A stretch of DNA of 64,000 nucleotides from Candidatus Nitrosocosmicus arcticus (GCF_007826885.1 NZ_ML675585.1:1-64000), one strand, 5' to 3'; numbered from the stretch's first letter, positions 26,864-36,957 are shown. The notes: generated by a model from the sequence alone, not told the origin. Numbers and translations are program-made.

Positions 26864-28273
26864 TTAACCTACCGAACCTTCCATCTCCATTTTTACCATT
26901 CTATTTAGTTCTACAGCATATTCCATTGGGAGTTCTTTGGTAAATGGTTCCATAAATCCACCTATAATCATACTCAAAGCATCAGATTCGGAATAGCCTC
27001 TACTCATTAGGTAAAATATTTGCTCATCACCAATTTTTCCCACGGTTGCCTCATGAGTAATGGTTGCATCCTCTTCATTAACTTCAACATACGGATATGT
27101 ATCAGTCCTTGAAAATTCATCAAGTAATAATGCATCACATCGAACATTTGATTTTACTCCATAGGCTCCTTTTGCTACATGCAATAATCCCCTATAAGTA
27201 GTTCTTCCAGTATCCTTACTCACAGATTTACTCGTAATTCTAGATGTAGTATGCGGTGCGAGATGGACTACTTTTGCACCAGCATCTTGGTGCTGATCCT
27301 TTCCTGCAAAAGCCACAGACACTATTTCGGCGTGAGCATTCTTACCCAGCATGTAAACACCAGGATACTTCATGGTGAGTTTACTGCCTAGATTGCCATC
27401 TATCCATTCAACAGATGCATTTTCATAAGCATATGCTCTCTTTGTAACTAGGTTGTAGACATCCTTGCTCCAATTTTGAATGGTAGTATATCTTATTCGT
27501 GCTCCTCTTTTTGCAATCAATTCGACTACAGCAGAATGTAAAGACTCGGTAGAATAGACAGGAGCAGTACAGCCTTCAATATAATGAACATCAGCACCCT
27601 CATCAGCAATAATTAAAGTTCTTTCAAATTGTCCAATATTTTCGGCATTTATCCTAAAGTATGCCTGCAGTGGCAAATCCACTTTCACATTTGGAGGAAT
27701 ATAAATAAATGAACCACCCGACCATACAGCACTGTTTAGTGCTGCAAATTTATTATCTTCTGGTGGAATAACTTTCCCAAAATGCTTTCTTAATAAATCA
27801 GGAAACTTTTTTAACGCTGTATCAGTATCTAAAAATATCACACCCTGTTGCTCAAGATCTTCACGCAAATGATGATAAACTGTTTCTGATTCATATTGTG
27901 CCCCTACACCAGCTAAGAATTTTCTCTCTGCTTCGGGTATACCCAACTTTTCAAAGGTATTTCTAACCGTTTCTGGGACATCTTCCCAGTTTTTACTTTG
28001 CTTTTCAGCAGCCTTAGCGTAGTAATAAATATTCTGAAAATCTATATGCGACAAGTCTCCTCCCCAGTTGGGCATTGGTTTACTCATAAAAACATCGTAT
28101 GATCTCAATCTAAAATCACGCATCCAATCAGGTTCCCCTTTCATTTTGCTTATTTCTTCTACCGTACCTCTAGAAAGGCCCTTTTTACTTAAATATACAT
28201 AAAGTTGGGTTGAATCTTTAAAATCATATTTACTATAATCCATATCTAGTTCTTTTGCAGTCATAGTATTCAT
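26864..28273 (-). CDS. sufB: Fe-S cluster assembly protein SufB
   Basis: Scaffold for nascent [4Fe-4S] clusters. Full SufB from [74 protein letters not shown] (Cys ligand), [51 protein letters not shown] and [20 protein letters not shown]. About 469 residues. An ATG at 28336 would add 21 hydrophobic residues not typical of SufB, so ATG 28273 is chosen. Divergent from serA. Confidence 0.94.
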   Translation of the reverse strand: MNTMTAKELDMDYSKYDFKDSTQLYVYLSKKGLSRGTVEEISKMKGEPDWMRDFRLRSYDVFMSKPMPNWGGDLSHIDFQNIYYYAKAAEKQSKNWEDVPETVRNTFEKLGIPEAERKFLAGVGAQYESETVYHHLREDLEQQGVIFLDTDTALKKFPDLLRKHFGKVIPPEDNKFAALNSAVWSGGSFIYIPPNVKVDLPLQAYFRINAENIGQFERTLIIADEGADVHYIEGCTAPVYSTESLHSAVVELIAKRGARIRYTTIQNWSKDVYNLVTKRAYAYENASVEWIDGNLGSKLTMKYPGVYMLGKNAHAEIVSVAFAGKDQHQDAGAKVVHLAPHTTSRITSKSVSKDTGRTTYRGLLHVAKGAYGVKSNVRCDALLLDEFSRTDTYPYVEVNEEDATITHEATVGKIGDEQIFYLMSRGYSESDALSMIIGGFMEPFTKELPMEYAVELNRMVKMEMEGSVG

Positions 28274-28444
28274 AACGGCGTTATGGATTATAAATATTCT
28301 TATTATTGAATATAAAAATTCATCAAAGAAAGGCATAAGTATGCGGATAGTTTAATCTATTTAGTTAGGTCCTCCTAACATTGGAAACATTTTTCCTTAA
28401 ATTAAAAAAGTAATCAATATATTCCCATAAAAAAGTTTTCAAAT

Positions 28445-29383
28445 ATGCAGATTGAGGGCAGCGTAATAGTATGTGATTCCATTGATGGAAAGGGAATTAG
28501 GATTTTAAAAAATGCAGGACTCACTGTTGAATATTTACCTGAAATAACAAATCAAGAATTAATATCCAAAGTGAAAGAGTTTGATGTAATTGTTGTACGC
28601 AGTAGAACTAAGATTACAAAGGAGGTAATAGAGAAGGCAGAGAGAGCAAAAATAATTGCAAGAGTAGGAGTAGGATTGGATAATATAGACACAAATGAAG
28701 CTCAAAAGAACAATATCGAGGTAATTAACGCAGGGGAGGCGTCAGTAAACGCAGTTTCTGAATTAGTATTAGGATTTATGTTATCATTGAGCAGAAATAT
28801 ACCCATTGCCAATAATGCTACTAAGAATGGTAAATGGATTAAGAAAGATCTACTTGGTGTGGAATTAAAAGGCAAGTATTTAGGAATTATCGGATTAGGA
28901 AAGATTGGAAGAAATGTGGCCAGACTAGCAAGGGGATTAAGAATGAACCTGATAGGATATGATGTTATTCCTATTGACAAGAGCTTCGTTCAAGAAGTTT
29001 CACTTATTACAGCAGACCTCAAAACGTTGGTGGAGAGTTCGGATTTTATAACATGTCATGTTCCATTTACTGAACAGACAAAACATCTGATAGATAAAGA
29101 AATGTTGTCCAGAATGAAAAACGATGCATTTTTGATCAACACGTCAAGGGGAGAAGTCATAGATGAAGAGGCACTTGTAGACTGCTTAAGAAATAGAAGA
29201 ATAGGCGGAGCTGCTCTAGATGTTTATGAAGTCGAACCTCCCACAAACAAGGAGTTACTGGAACTCGATAATTTAGTGTGCACTCCACATATTGCAGCTC
29301 AAACCAAAGAAGGACAAGAATTAGCATCGGCAGTAATAGGTGAAAAAATAATACAAAGATTATTGGAAAGACAAAGGGAATAA
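28445..29383 (+). CDS. serA: D-3-phosphoglycerate dehydrogenase (short form)
   Basis: First step of serine synthesis: 3-phosphoglycerate to 3-phosphohydroxypyruvate with NAD. The 312-residue protein has the 2-hydroxyacid dehydrogenase fold: IVVRSRTKITKEVIEKA, GVGLDNID, NAGEASVNAVSELVLGFMLS, the NAD motif GIIGLGKIGRNVARLARG, the catalytic Arg in INTSRGEVIDEEALV, Glu in DVYEVEPP and His in CTPHIAAQT. It lacks the C-terminal ACT domain of long SerA, so no serine feedback through that domain. A related hydroxyacid reductase remains possible. Confidence 0.85.
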   Translation: MQIEGSVIVCDSIDGKGIRILKNAGLTVEYLPEITNQELISKVKEFDVIVVRSRTKITKEVIEKAERAKIIARVGVGLDNIDTNEAQKNNIEVINAGEASVNAVSELVLGFMLSLSRNIPIANNATKNGKWIKKDLLGVELKGKYLGIIGLGKIGRNVARLARGLRMNLIGYDVIPIDKSFVQEVSLITADLKTLVESSDFITCHVPFTEQTKHLIDKEMLSRMKNDAFLINTSRGEVIDEEALVDCLRNRRIGGAALDVYEVEPPTNKELLELDNLVCTPHIAAQTKEGQELASAVIGEKIIQRLLERQRE

Positions 29384-29576
29384 CAAATTATAATATTCCC
29401 CCCTTTACTACACAACAAACATCATTGTTTTTAAGTACAGTAACACCATGGACAAATATATGTATTTATTGTCCCAACCAAAAACCTTAATTTAACAAAT
29501 TCTAGCCACAATACAATACACTTTGATGATTCATTACCAATCCGAATCAAACAACTCTGGCGCTGAAGCGTAGGGA

Positions 29577-29816
29577 TCAGAAAATCTGAATCACCTTAGT
29601 TTTATAAAATAATCCGTGAATTATCTTAATATTTGAAGGTTTTATATCAAAATGCTTTGAAATAATGTTTATTAATTCCCTATTTGCCTTTCCTTTAACA
29701 GGAGCACATCGTAATGAAATATTGATTTCCATTGTCGCTTCATCGACCGTGAAGTGACCACTTGGATCAAACTTAACTTTCACAATGTATGTACGAGACA
29801 AACCACATTCCTGCAC
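29577..29816 (-). CDS. DUF167 (YggU) family protein
   Basis: A 79-residue protein with the DUF167 pattern: YIVKVKFDPSGHF at the N-terminus, EINISLRCAPVKGKANRELI (about 29-48), and KPSNIKIIHGLFYKTKVIQI. Relatives form a small alpha/beta fold of unknown function, often near translation genes. The start is a GTG at 29816. It converges on serA. Confidence 0.8.
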   Translation of the reverse strand: MQECGLSRTYIVKVKFDPSGHFTVDEATMEINISLRCAPVKGKANRELINIISKHFDIKPSNIKIIHGLFYKTKVIQIF

Positions 29817-30278
29817 AATTGTTATAACAATGAATGCTTATTTCCTTATATGCTATAGGCTTTTGAAATACAATAGGAGGAGATTATTTTATTATTGTAA
29901 ACATCAACAAATTAACAAGAAAAATTTCTTTTGAATAAATGTCAAGTTGGTTTGATAATTTAGAATCAAAAAAAATAAAACGAATTAATTTATTCCCTAT
30001 TATAAACAAGTAATATTAAATAGGATACCAATATTATATTCGGGAACAAAATATTTACTAAAGACGAGCTTTACGAAACAGGAAAAACTATTCAATTAGT
30101 GGAGTCGTTTAAAACATAGTGGATATAAGAATATTTTCTTTTAAAACGATACGAATCAAAACCGAAGGAAGATCATATATGCGATATAATACTTAGAGAT
30201 TCCCGACGGGCAATATTTTCATTGGGAAAAATGATTATGCAACCAAAATAAGCACCGAATATTTAATGAATTCATCAT
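29817..30278. other. Gene-poor stretch
   Basis: No complete gene. On the plus strand about 30039-30119 reads NKIFTKDELYETGKTIQLVE without a start codon, a possible remnant. Otherwise AT-rich with no recognised RNA or repeat. Confidence 0.2.
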
Positions 30279-30914
30279 TTAGATAGGATTGGATCTATTC
30301 TTTCTTCTACTAACAAATATCCAGATTATTACGGTCCCCAACACAATGATAGCCCCCAAAATTGTACCATATATAGCAAGAGTAGAGATCAATCCAAAAG
30401 TCTCGGTTATAGAAACATTAAATACAGCTCTTTCACAATTGCAGTTTACACTATCGTTTAGAATAGTTCGTGGCGGAGGAACGGTATCAAGTATTTTGTT
30501 ACGGGCCAGGTCTTCATTTAGTATACTCAATACAATTTGATAATTACCAATTTTCGTAAATACAAATGGAATATTGAAATCTCCGGTTTCTAGAGTTGTC
30601 CACGGGAACATAAATACACGTTCTCCATTTATAGAATAGATTTCAACCATGACTGTAACATCGTGGATGTCCTTCCCGTGTTTATCTTGGATACTAAACA
30701 TAATTTTTGATGGTTCATTGGGTTTTACATATTCAGGTTCCAACTGTTGCAGTACATAATATTTGTTACCTATTCCCATTCCACCGCTATTATAGGAATC
30801 AAAATTATCGAAATGAGCATCTGCAGTAAAAAAGGTAGATGGAATCGAGGAATATATATAGAATACCAAGAAAACTATTATGAAACAAGGTCTAAGATTT
30901 TTAGCCAATATCAT
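30279..30914 (-). CDS. Exported membrane-anchored protein next to the oxidase locus
   Basis: A 211-residue protein with an N-terminal signal (about 9-30) and a C-terminal transmembrane helix (about 177-203, LISTLAIYGTILGAIIVLGT) followed by a basic tail. Between them is a beta-sandwich-like domain: YVKPNEPSKIMFSIQDKHGK, VTVMVEIYSINGERVFMF and GNYQIVLSILNED. It would sit outside the membrane. The family is unnamed but its position downstream of ctaA and the oxidase genes suggests a role in the respiratory complex or its assembly; this is inference. Confidence 0.55.
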   Translation of the reverse strand: MILAKNLRPCFIIVFLVFYIYSSIPSTFFTADAHFDNFDSYNSGGMGIGNKYYVLQQLEPEYVKPNEPSKIMFSIQDKHGKDIHDVTVMVEIYSINGERVFMFPWTTLETGDFNIPFVFTKIGNYQIVLSILNEDLARNKILDTVPPPRTILNDSVNCNCERAVFNVSITETFGLISTLAIYGTILGAIIVLGTVIIWIFVSRRKNRSNPI

Positions 30915-30979
30915 TTTTTTTCTTCAATCAAGTTTTTCGCAGAAAACGACGACATTTCAGCTTACAACTTGTTTGATTA

Positions 30980-31489
30980 CTATGTTGGGGAACTTACTTC
31001 GGGAGTATTATTATCGGGTCCAGACGGCTTAGACAGATTCAAAGAGGATTTTAGCTTGAGATTTGTATAGAATATATTAATTACGACAAATATCATGCTG
31101 CTATACAAGACCAAACCCAAGCCCAAGTGGGCAGTTACTAAATCTGCATGCAATTTTTCATTGATAACAATTGCCCCTAACGTTATTTGGCCTACAACGG
31201 TAGCTGATGCTATGATTGAAAATATTTTGGTAGATTTGAGTGAATGTTTTCCCCTAAGTACAAATACCATAGTTAAAAACACTAAGAGTCCGGTAGAAGC
31301 AGCTGTGGTTCTATGAATATATTCTATCAAAAACTCGTAGGAAGGAATCAACCCCTGTGGACATAATGGCCACTGCGGACAAGATAAGCCTACACCTGTA
31401 GAACTAACGTATCCCCCAAGAGTCATTAATCCGAACAATATGCATAAGGTGCCGATCGAAAAGACTTGAAGAAATTTATCGTAATTCAT
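30980..31489 (-). CDS. ctaA: Heme A synthase, short archaeal (four-helix) form
   Basis: CtaA/Cox15 hydroxylates the heme O methyl group to form heme A. This 169-residue protein has only four helices, half of the bacterial eight. It has GGYVSSTGVGLSCPQWPLCP (about 26-45) with the paired cysteines, EYIHRTTAASTGLLVF with a heme His, and TAHLGLGLVLYSS with the second. Short archaeal forms are thought to dimerise. It sits downstream of the oxidase subunits, as expected. The soluble tail (about 145-169) is unremarkable. Confidence 0.88.
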   Translation of the reverse strand: MNYDKFLQVFSIGTLCILFGLMTLGGYVSSTGVGLSCPQWPLCPQGLIPSYEFLIEYIHRTTAASTGLLVFLTMVFVLRGKHSLKSTKIFSIIASATVVGQITLGAIVINEKLHADLVTAHLGLGLVLYSSMIFVVINIFYTNLKLKSSLNLSKPSGPDNNTPEVSSPT

Positions 31490-31535
31490 GGTGTTAATTT
31501 TTTTACTCTATCTTATATTTGATGCAATAAAAAAA

Positions 31536-32090
31536 TTATTGTACTGTAATTGATCCAGTCATGAATGGATGTACAGTACAATAATAAGCATAGTCGCCTG
31601 CTTCCAAACTAGCTGTATCTATTTGTGCAGTGTCTCCTGCCATGATAATGCTTGTATCAAATAGTTTTGCGGCGTTTGGATCTTGTGGTCCTTCACCACT
31701 TGTCGCAGTGTGCGGTACAGTGTCATCGTTTGACACGGTGATTACATCTCCCTTTGTTACTGTTAGCGTGTCTGGAGCATAAGCCGGATTTCCGGGAGTT
31801 GAGGCACCCGCAGGAATTGTAACTGATGGTCCTGACGAAGCAGGTGCAGCAGCATTAGACGGAGTTGTAGCACCGGTACTTGCTGTTTCAGATGCTACGC
31901 CTGGTGGGGCGGTAGCTGGTGCAGGAGCAGGTGGTGGAGCAGACACGGGTGGCGGGATGCTTGCTGTATCATGCCAGTGTGTAATAGTAATAAAGCCCAG
32001 GAAACTGAGGGTACCGATAATAATTACCAATCCCTTCATAAACCGCTGGGGCGAGGTTTTAGTGATGTGGGTTTCGTCGTGCGTAGTCAT
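31536..32090 (-). CDS. Membrane-anchored cupredoxin (plastocyanin-like blue copper protein)
   Basis: A 184-residue protein from ATG 32090: an N-terminal anchor (about 19-36), an Ala/Pro/Thr-rich linker, and a C-terminal type-1 copper domain. Ligands are His in DDTVPHTAT, and Cys, His and Met in YYCTVHPFMTG. The domain closely matches the one fused to the oxidase subunit II upstream (PDTLTVTKGDVITV in both), so they are recent paralogs. Such cupredoxins carry electrons outside the membrane in thaumarchaeal respiration. The start lies 32 bases inside the end of the subunit I gene. Confidence 0.88.
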   Translation of the reverse strand: MTTHDETHITKTSPQRFMKGLVIIIGTLSFLGFITITHWHDTASIPPPVSAPPPAPAPATAPPGVASETASTGATTPSNAAAPASSGPSVTIPAGASTPGNPAYAPDTLTVTKGDVITVSNDDTVPHTATSGEGPQDPNAAKLFDTSIIMAGDTAQIDTASLEAGDYAYYCTVHPFMTGSITVQ

Positions 32091-33591
32091 AGTAGTATTC
32101 AACTCCGGTTCCCAATTCAAATGGATCTCTTGGATTAGCTGGTTTGCCAAACATTGCGGACTTTATCATGTTATACAAGAATAGCGCATAGGATGCACCT
32201 ATTGCCCAACCTCCAAAACTAGCTATTTGGTTCATAATAATTAGCTCTGGTATAGGCAGGTAGTCCACAACTCTTCTAGGCAATCCATATAGTCCCAGAA
32301 TGTGCTGTATACCAAATATTACAGCAATTCCTACAAAAGTCATTACAAAATGTATTTTCGCCAGTCTAGTGTCATACATCCTACCTGTTATCAGCGGGAA
32401 TAGATAGTATATGAATCCAGTGAACGCCAACGATATGGTTCCCATTACAAACAAATGGAAATGCCCGACTACCCAATAGCTGTCGTGAGTCAGAAAGTCA
32501 AGTGGCATTGCCGTATTCACTACACCTCCAGCTCCCGCAGAGAAGAATAGCAATATAGCTCCAACTGAAAACAGCATAGGCGCAGCAAATTTAATTCTAC
32601 CACCCCACATGGTAGCTAAAAAGTTAAAGACGTGCATAGCTGACGATGGTACCGCAGCTAATGTCCCTACCATGAATACAGTCTTTTCGGTAAAACTCAT
32701 ACCGACTGCGAACATGTGATGTGCCCATGAACCAAAGCCAATGATCGCTATAACTACTAGCGCCACAACACCAGAATAATAGCTGAATAGAGGCTTCCTT
32801 GAGAAAGTGGGAATTACCTCATACATCATACCAATGGCAGGAAGCACAAATATGTAGACTTCCGGATGGAATGTGAACCAGAACAAATGTTGATACGCTA
32901 TAGGGTCTCCACCCATTTCAGGATTAAAGAATCCAGTTACACCTAATCTATCTGTATAAAGCATTATCAATGATGCTGCAAATGTGGGAATTGCTACAAT
33001 AATCATTAGTGATGTCGCCAAGATTGCCCAAGTAAACAATGACATTTTCATCAACGGCAAGTCTGGATGTTTCATTTTTAGTATAGTAACAACGAAATTA
33101 ATGGCTCCTAGGATAGATGACAATCCCAGCAACTTTAATCCAATTATCCACATATCCGCGGCTGGACCTGGGGCTTTTAATATAGAATATGGAGGATATG
33201 CATTCCAAGTCGTATCAGAGAATCCGCCCCAAACCAAGAACATACATGGAGGAATCATCCAGAACGCAACAGCATTAAGTTTTGGCCATGCCATATCTTT
33301 GTATCGAACCATAATAGGGATTAGATAATTACCAACCCCAGAAGCAAATGGGATCAACCACAAAAACAATAAAGTTGTTCCATGGACCGTAAAAAATCTT
33401 GCAAAATCTGCTTGGCCAGAGAATATTTGTAGACCAGGTAAAAATAATTCGGCCCTGATCGCCATCGCTAGACCGCCTCCAGCAAATAATGCAACCATTG
33501 AGGCTATAATATACAATAACCCGATATCAGTATGATGGGTAGAAAATATGATCTCCCATATGGGTCGAGGTTTTTTTAATTCTAGAACCAT
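32059..33591 (-). CDS. Heme-copper oxidase subunit I
   Basis: Catalytic subunit of the terminal oxidase: reduces O2 and pumps protons. The 510-residue protein has twelve helices with the metal ligands FTVHGTTLLFLW (low-spin heme His), HPEVYIFVLPAIG (CuB His and the cross-linked Tyr), WAHHMFAVG (CuB His pair) and VVGHFHLFVMG (heme His). The HPEVY Tyr marks an A-type enzyme. The gene follows the subunit II fusion by about 200 bases and overlaps the free cupredoxin gene. Confidence 0.95.
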   Translation of the reverse strand: MVLELKKPRPIWEIIFSTHHTDIGLLYIIASMVALFAGGGLAMAIRAELFLPGLQIFSGQADFARFFTVHGTTLLFLWLIPFASGVGNYLIPIMVRYKDMAWPKLNAVAFWMIPPCMFLVWGGFSDTTWNAYPPYSILKAPGPAADMWIIGLKLLGLSSILGAINFVVTILKMKHPDLPLMKMSLFTWAILATSLMIIVAIPTFAASLIMLYTDRLGVTGFFNPEMGGDPIAYQHLFWFTFHPEVYIFVLPAIGMMYEVIPTFSRKPLFSYYSGVVALVVIAIIGFGSWAHHMFAVGMSFTEKTVFMVGTLAAVPSSAMHVFNFLATMWGGRIKFAAPMLFSVGAILLFFSAGAGGVVNTAMPLDFLTHDSYWVVGHFHLFVMGTISLAFTGFIYYLFPLITGRMYDTRLAKIHFVMTFVGIAVIFGIQHILGLYGLPRRVVDYLPIPELIIMNQIASFGGWAIGASYALFLYNMIKSAMFGKPANPRDPFELGTGVEYYYDYARRNPHH

Positions 33592-33789
33592 TTTCTTTAC
33601 AATAACACCCCTATATCCAATAAAATCGAAATAAGTCTATAAAAGCATTTGGATTTTTCTTTGTTACAAAATATACTAAAATATATCAAAAAGTCTCAAT
33701 AACTAGAAATTCCTAATATAATTATCATTTTTATTGTAATATCTATACCATATTGATTTTAAAAAAAACAAGATATTTGAGAGGCAGTG

Positions 33790-34740
33790 TCATTGTACCG
33801 TGAGTGTTCCAGTCATGAAGGGATGCACAGTACAATGGAAAGGATGATCTCCTGCTTCTACAGTAGCAGTATCAATTTGGGCTGTTGCTGCAGGCATCAT
33901 AATACTGGTATCAAACAATTTTCCGGCGTCAGCATCGCCTGGACTATCTCCATTCGTTACAGTGTGGGGTGCAGTATCATCGTTCGTTACAGTAATTACA
34001 TCTCCCTTTGTTACCGTCAATGTGTCTGGAACATAAGATGGATTTCCAGGAGTTGCGGCACCTGCAGGAATCGATAAGGTCGGACCAGATGCTGAAGCTG
34101 TTGAGGAAGCGTTCCCAGAGGAAGTTTCGCTGCCACTTGTTGAATTAGTAGTAGTAGAATCACTGCTAGTTGTCTGAGTCAAATTTCCTGGTTCAACTAC
34201 TCGCATCGTTCCGCTTCCAGTAGAACCTACTTCACCTCCACCGGGTGCAATTACAGTAGCAGTTCCACTACCTTGGGATATTGTTGGCTCAGATTCACTT
34301 GAAGCAGCAGTAGCATTATTAGTATTTGGTTCAACAAATAATCTTGCCCTCATATCCTGATGAAGCATACCACAATATTCTCTACACTGAATTAGGTATT
34401 CGCCTGGTTCGTCGAATACGTTCCACATTGTATTAACTCTCCCAGGAACAGCATCCATGAGCATAGCAAAATCTGGTACGCTAAAACTATGAACGACATC
34501 GCTTGAAACTATCTCAAACCTATAAGGTATTCCCTCCGTAACGTGAAGCTCGTTAATTTCTTGAGTACCGTCAGCATGCTGAAATGACCAAAACCATTGC
34601 TGACCTATTACTCGTACGGTTTCCGAATTAGGAGGTGCATACTCCAAGGTATGTTCTATATTCCAGGATTCCGCTCCAACCCAGATGAGGATTGCAGTGA
34701 CGGCGCCTATATACACCCATTCCGGCGTACTGTGCCCCAC
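33790..34740 (-). CDS. Heme-copper oxidase subunit II (CuA) fused to a C-terminal cupredoxin
   Basis: 316 residues in three parts. Residues 1-140: one membrane helix, then a CuA domain with VIGQQWFWSF, the His of DVVHSFSVP and CREYCGMLHQDM (two Cys, His, Met). Residues about 141-225: a Ser/Thr/Gly-rich linker. Residues about 226-316: a type-1 copper domain with His in DDTAPHTV and Cys, His, Met in FHCTVHPFMTG. A covalent blue-copper donor next to CuA suggests direct electron feeding; this role is inferred. GTG start at 34740 overlaps the stop of the upstream small subunit. Confidence 0.9.
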   Translation of the reverse strand: MGHSTPEWVYIGAVTAILIWVGAESWNIEHTLEYAPPNSETVRVIGQQWFWSFQHADGTQEINELHVTEGIPYRFEIVSSDVVHSFSVPDFAMLMDAVPGRVNTMWNVFDEPGEYLIQCREYCGMLHQDMRARLFVEPNTNNATAASSESEPTISQGSGTATVIAPGGGEVGSTGSGTMRVVEPGNLTQTTSSDSTTTNSTSGSETSSGNASSTASASGPTLSIPAGAATPGNPSYVPDTLTVTKGDVITVTNDDTAPHTVTNGDSPGDADAGKLFDTSIMMPAATAQIDTATVEAGDHPFHCTVHPFMTGTLTVQ

Positions 34741-35015
34741 TAATTTTTACCTCCAGCATGATCAATATTCTTGAAACGGGGATGAGACTCCCTAAATCTC
34801 CAGGAAATATAAACATTCAGACCCTGAACTATAGCTCCAACAACAAAGGCTGCAACCATCATCCTATAAAATAAACCCCAAATTTCAACTCTACGGATTA
34901 CAGTTTCACCACCTTCTGCAGCATAAACTATTTGGAGTATACTTTGAATACCTATTACAGCCATAGAACTAAATATGAAAATCAACAACACTTTGTTAAC
35001 AGAGGAAAAAGCCAT
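34740..35015 (-). CDS. Two-TM small subunit upstream of oxidase subunit II
   Basis: A 91-residue membrane protein with helices at about 8-30 and 48-70, separated by EGGETVIRRVEIWG, ending in a soluble basic tail. Its stop codon overlaps the GTG of the CuA subunit (TAGTG), a tight coupling. Subunit II normally has two N-terminal helices while the downstream protein has one, so this gene probably supplies missing transmembrane parts of the complex. I do not recognise a named family. Confidence 0.7.
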   Translation of the reverse strand: MAFSSVNKVLLIFIFSSMAVIGIQSILQIVYAAEGGETVIRRVEIWGLFYRMMVAAFVVGAIVQGLNVYISWRFRESHPRFKNIDHAGGKN

Positions 35016-35166
35016 ACCTTAATCTCCACTCTCTTTGGATTGGTGAATCTTTCTGTCATTTAAGGTTTTTGCTAACGTTGATTTGATGAATGGCAAACAT
35101 ATAATCAAACAAAATAATGAATGAAAATAAAACGAAACTTGAATCAATTAAACTCTAATGGAAATA

Positions 35167-35799
35167 TCAAAATTCAGTGAGAAATCGCCCCATATTTAAG
35201 ATATTAAGACCACATAATGTTAGATTATCTTGATAATTCTTTAATACGTTAATAGAGGCATTTGGGACTTGAACACTATATACCGATGATGGCTTTATAT
35301 TCATGGCCAGCGAAATCGCAGCTTTGATGGGGTCCAAATGAGAAATTAAGAGTATGTTTTCGTCTACGTGTTTTCCAACGATTTCTTGCAATAAATTTCT
35401 AATTCTTTCCCTTACAGAACCAAATGATTCCACTTCAAATTCGAGTAAGGAATTTTCGTCATCGTTATCTGAATAAAATTTTGCAAACAAATCACCGTGA
35501 GCAGATAAGACATCATCATAATATAGCCCAACTAGTTTTCCTAATTCGATTTCAAATAATCTTTCGTCTAATTCGTAATCTAATCCTAGTGTCGCTGATG
35601 CAATTTCTGCAGTTTCTACAGTTCTGATTACTGGACTAGAGTAAATTTTGTGGATCGGAATTGTCTTTAGTAATTCGCTACTTTGTTTTACCTGTTCTCG
35701 ACCTAATTCGGTCAAATGAGATTCAAGGTTTCTTCCAACTAACAGTCTTTTGACATTGTTATAGGCTTGACCATGCCTCATGAAAATAATAAGCGACAT
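35167..35799 (-). CDS. Histidine phosphatase family (phosphoglycerate mutase-like) protein
   Basis: A 210-residue member of the branch-1 histidine phosphatases. The catalytic RHG is at residues 8-10 (IIFMRHGQAYNNVKR), the second Arg in YSSPVIRTVETAEIA, the acid in FEIELGKLVG and the second His in ILLISHLDPIKAAI. It may be a phosphoglycerate mutase, alpha-ribazole phosphatase or a broad phosphatase; cobalamin-linked CobC activity is possible as the genome makes cobalamin, but nothing nearby proves it. Single gene with ATG at 35799. Confidence 0.8.
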   Translation of the reverse strand: MSLIIFMRHGQAYNNVKRLLVGRNLESHLTELGREQVKQSSELLKTIPIHKIYSSPVIRTVETAEIASATLGLDYELDERLFEIELGKLVGLYYDDVLSAHGDLFAKFYSDNDDENSLLEFEVESFGSVRERIRNLLQEIVGKHVDENILLISHLDPIKAAISLAMNIKPSSVYSVQVPNASINVLKNYQDNLTLCGLNILNMGRFLTEF

Positions 35800-36249
35800 A
35801 ATTTACTTTACTTAAAATATATTAAAAATTATTTCAATATTAAACTATTCATGAATATTCTAGTATTTGTAATGCTGTGAGGTAATTAATCATTCATTAA
35901 AGTATTCTCTTGATACAGCCTTTAAAGTGCGCTATCAGCAAAGGACGAGAGATATATTTATTAGCTCATAAAAGTTACAATTGTCAAACCCGTCAAATTA
36001 GTATTCACATTGATTGAATGATTGAATATCAACCAAATAGGATTATTGAATAGAAGAAGGAGAGTTATTCGATATTAAAAACACCTATGAGTTGCTATTG
36101 ACTTTGCTTTTTTTTACAGACTAAATTCACACCATATTCAGAAAAGATATCAAGGAAATGAAATGAATTAACCCAATGAGATTGAACCCAAATGATATCT
36201 ACTCCAAACGTGCTTTAATATATTAGAACTTAATATCTAACACATTAAT
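35800..36249. other. Divergent intergenic region
   Basis: About 450 bases between the phosphatase (minus) and npdG (plus) with no gene seen. Promoters for both should be here; TTAATATATTAGAAC at about 36215-36229 is a TATA-like box about 27 bases before the npdG ATG. Confidence 0.35.
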
Positions 36250-36927
36250 ATGAAAGTTGGAATTATAGGAGGAACTGGTGGCATGGGCGAAGGGTTTGCC
36301 TTAAGATGGTGTGCCAACCATGAAATTATACTAGGCTCAAGAGATAAACAAAAAGCTCAAACTGTGTCAGAAAATCATATAAAAAATATTAAGAATAGCA
36401 AATATGCTGAAAAAGTCAAAGGAACTATTAGAGGCAGCGACAACCTCGCCGTAGCAAAAGAGAGCGACATATTAATACTTTCTATCCCTTATGAAAATAT
36501 CCAAAGCACATGTCTGGATATAGCAAATATTATTGATGAAAAATGTATTGTAGTTTCACCGATTGTTCCTATGAGTAGGAATCAAGATGGATTTTATTAT
36601 ATTCCTTTTCAAGAAGGGAAAAAATCCGCTGGGACAATGGTAGCCGAAAATTTACCAAAGTGTAATAAAATCGTTTCAGCTTTCCATACAATATCTGAAA
36701 TAAAATTAAAAGATACAGAATCAGCACTTAATGCCGATACTTTTATTTGCACTGATAACAAGGAATCCCTGGCAATAATCTCGAATTTAGTATCTGAAAT
36801 AGATGGCCTGAGGCCGATTTATTTAGGCCCCCTCTCATTATCTTACCAGGCAGAGGTTATGACTCCAATGATACTTAACGCCTCTAAGCAGAATAAGTTA
36901 AAACATCCAGGGATAAAGTTAGTATAA
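36250..36927 (+). CDS. npdG: F420H2:NADP oxidoreductase (NADPH-dependent F420 reductase)
   Basis: Transfers hydride between F420 and NADP. The 225-residue protein has the Rossmann start MKVGIIGGTGGMGEGFALRW, an NADP phosphate site at LGSRDKQKA, LILSIPYENIQSTC, KCIVVSPIVPM and VSAFHTISEIKL in the family order (NpdG/Fno). A TATA box about 27 bases upstream of the ATG predicts a leaderless mRNA. It supplies reduced F420 for enzymes such as the PPOX protein at 3.6 kb. Confidence 0.87.
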   Translation: MKVGIIGGTGGMGEGFALRWCANHEIILGSRDKQKAQTVSENHIKNIKNSKYAEKVKGTIRGSDNLAVAKESDILILSIPYENIQSTCLDIANIIDEKCIVVSPIVPMSRNQDGFYYIPFQEGKKSAGTMVAENLPKCNKIVSAFHTISEIKLKDTESALNADTFICTDNKESLAIISNLVSEIDGLRPIYLGPLSLSYQAEVMTPMILNASKQNKLKHPGIKLV

Positions 36928-36957
36928 ACATTATTTTTCTATTTAATAATTTTTAAA

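Noticed and set aside
29522-29568. Possible C/D box sRNA (TGATGA about 40 bases before CTGA)
   Set aside because: The first base of the C box is T instead of a purine, there is no convincing D'/C' pair, and the flanks do not form a terminal stem.
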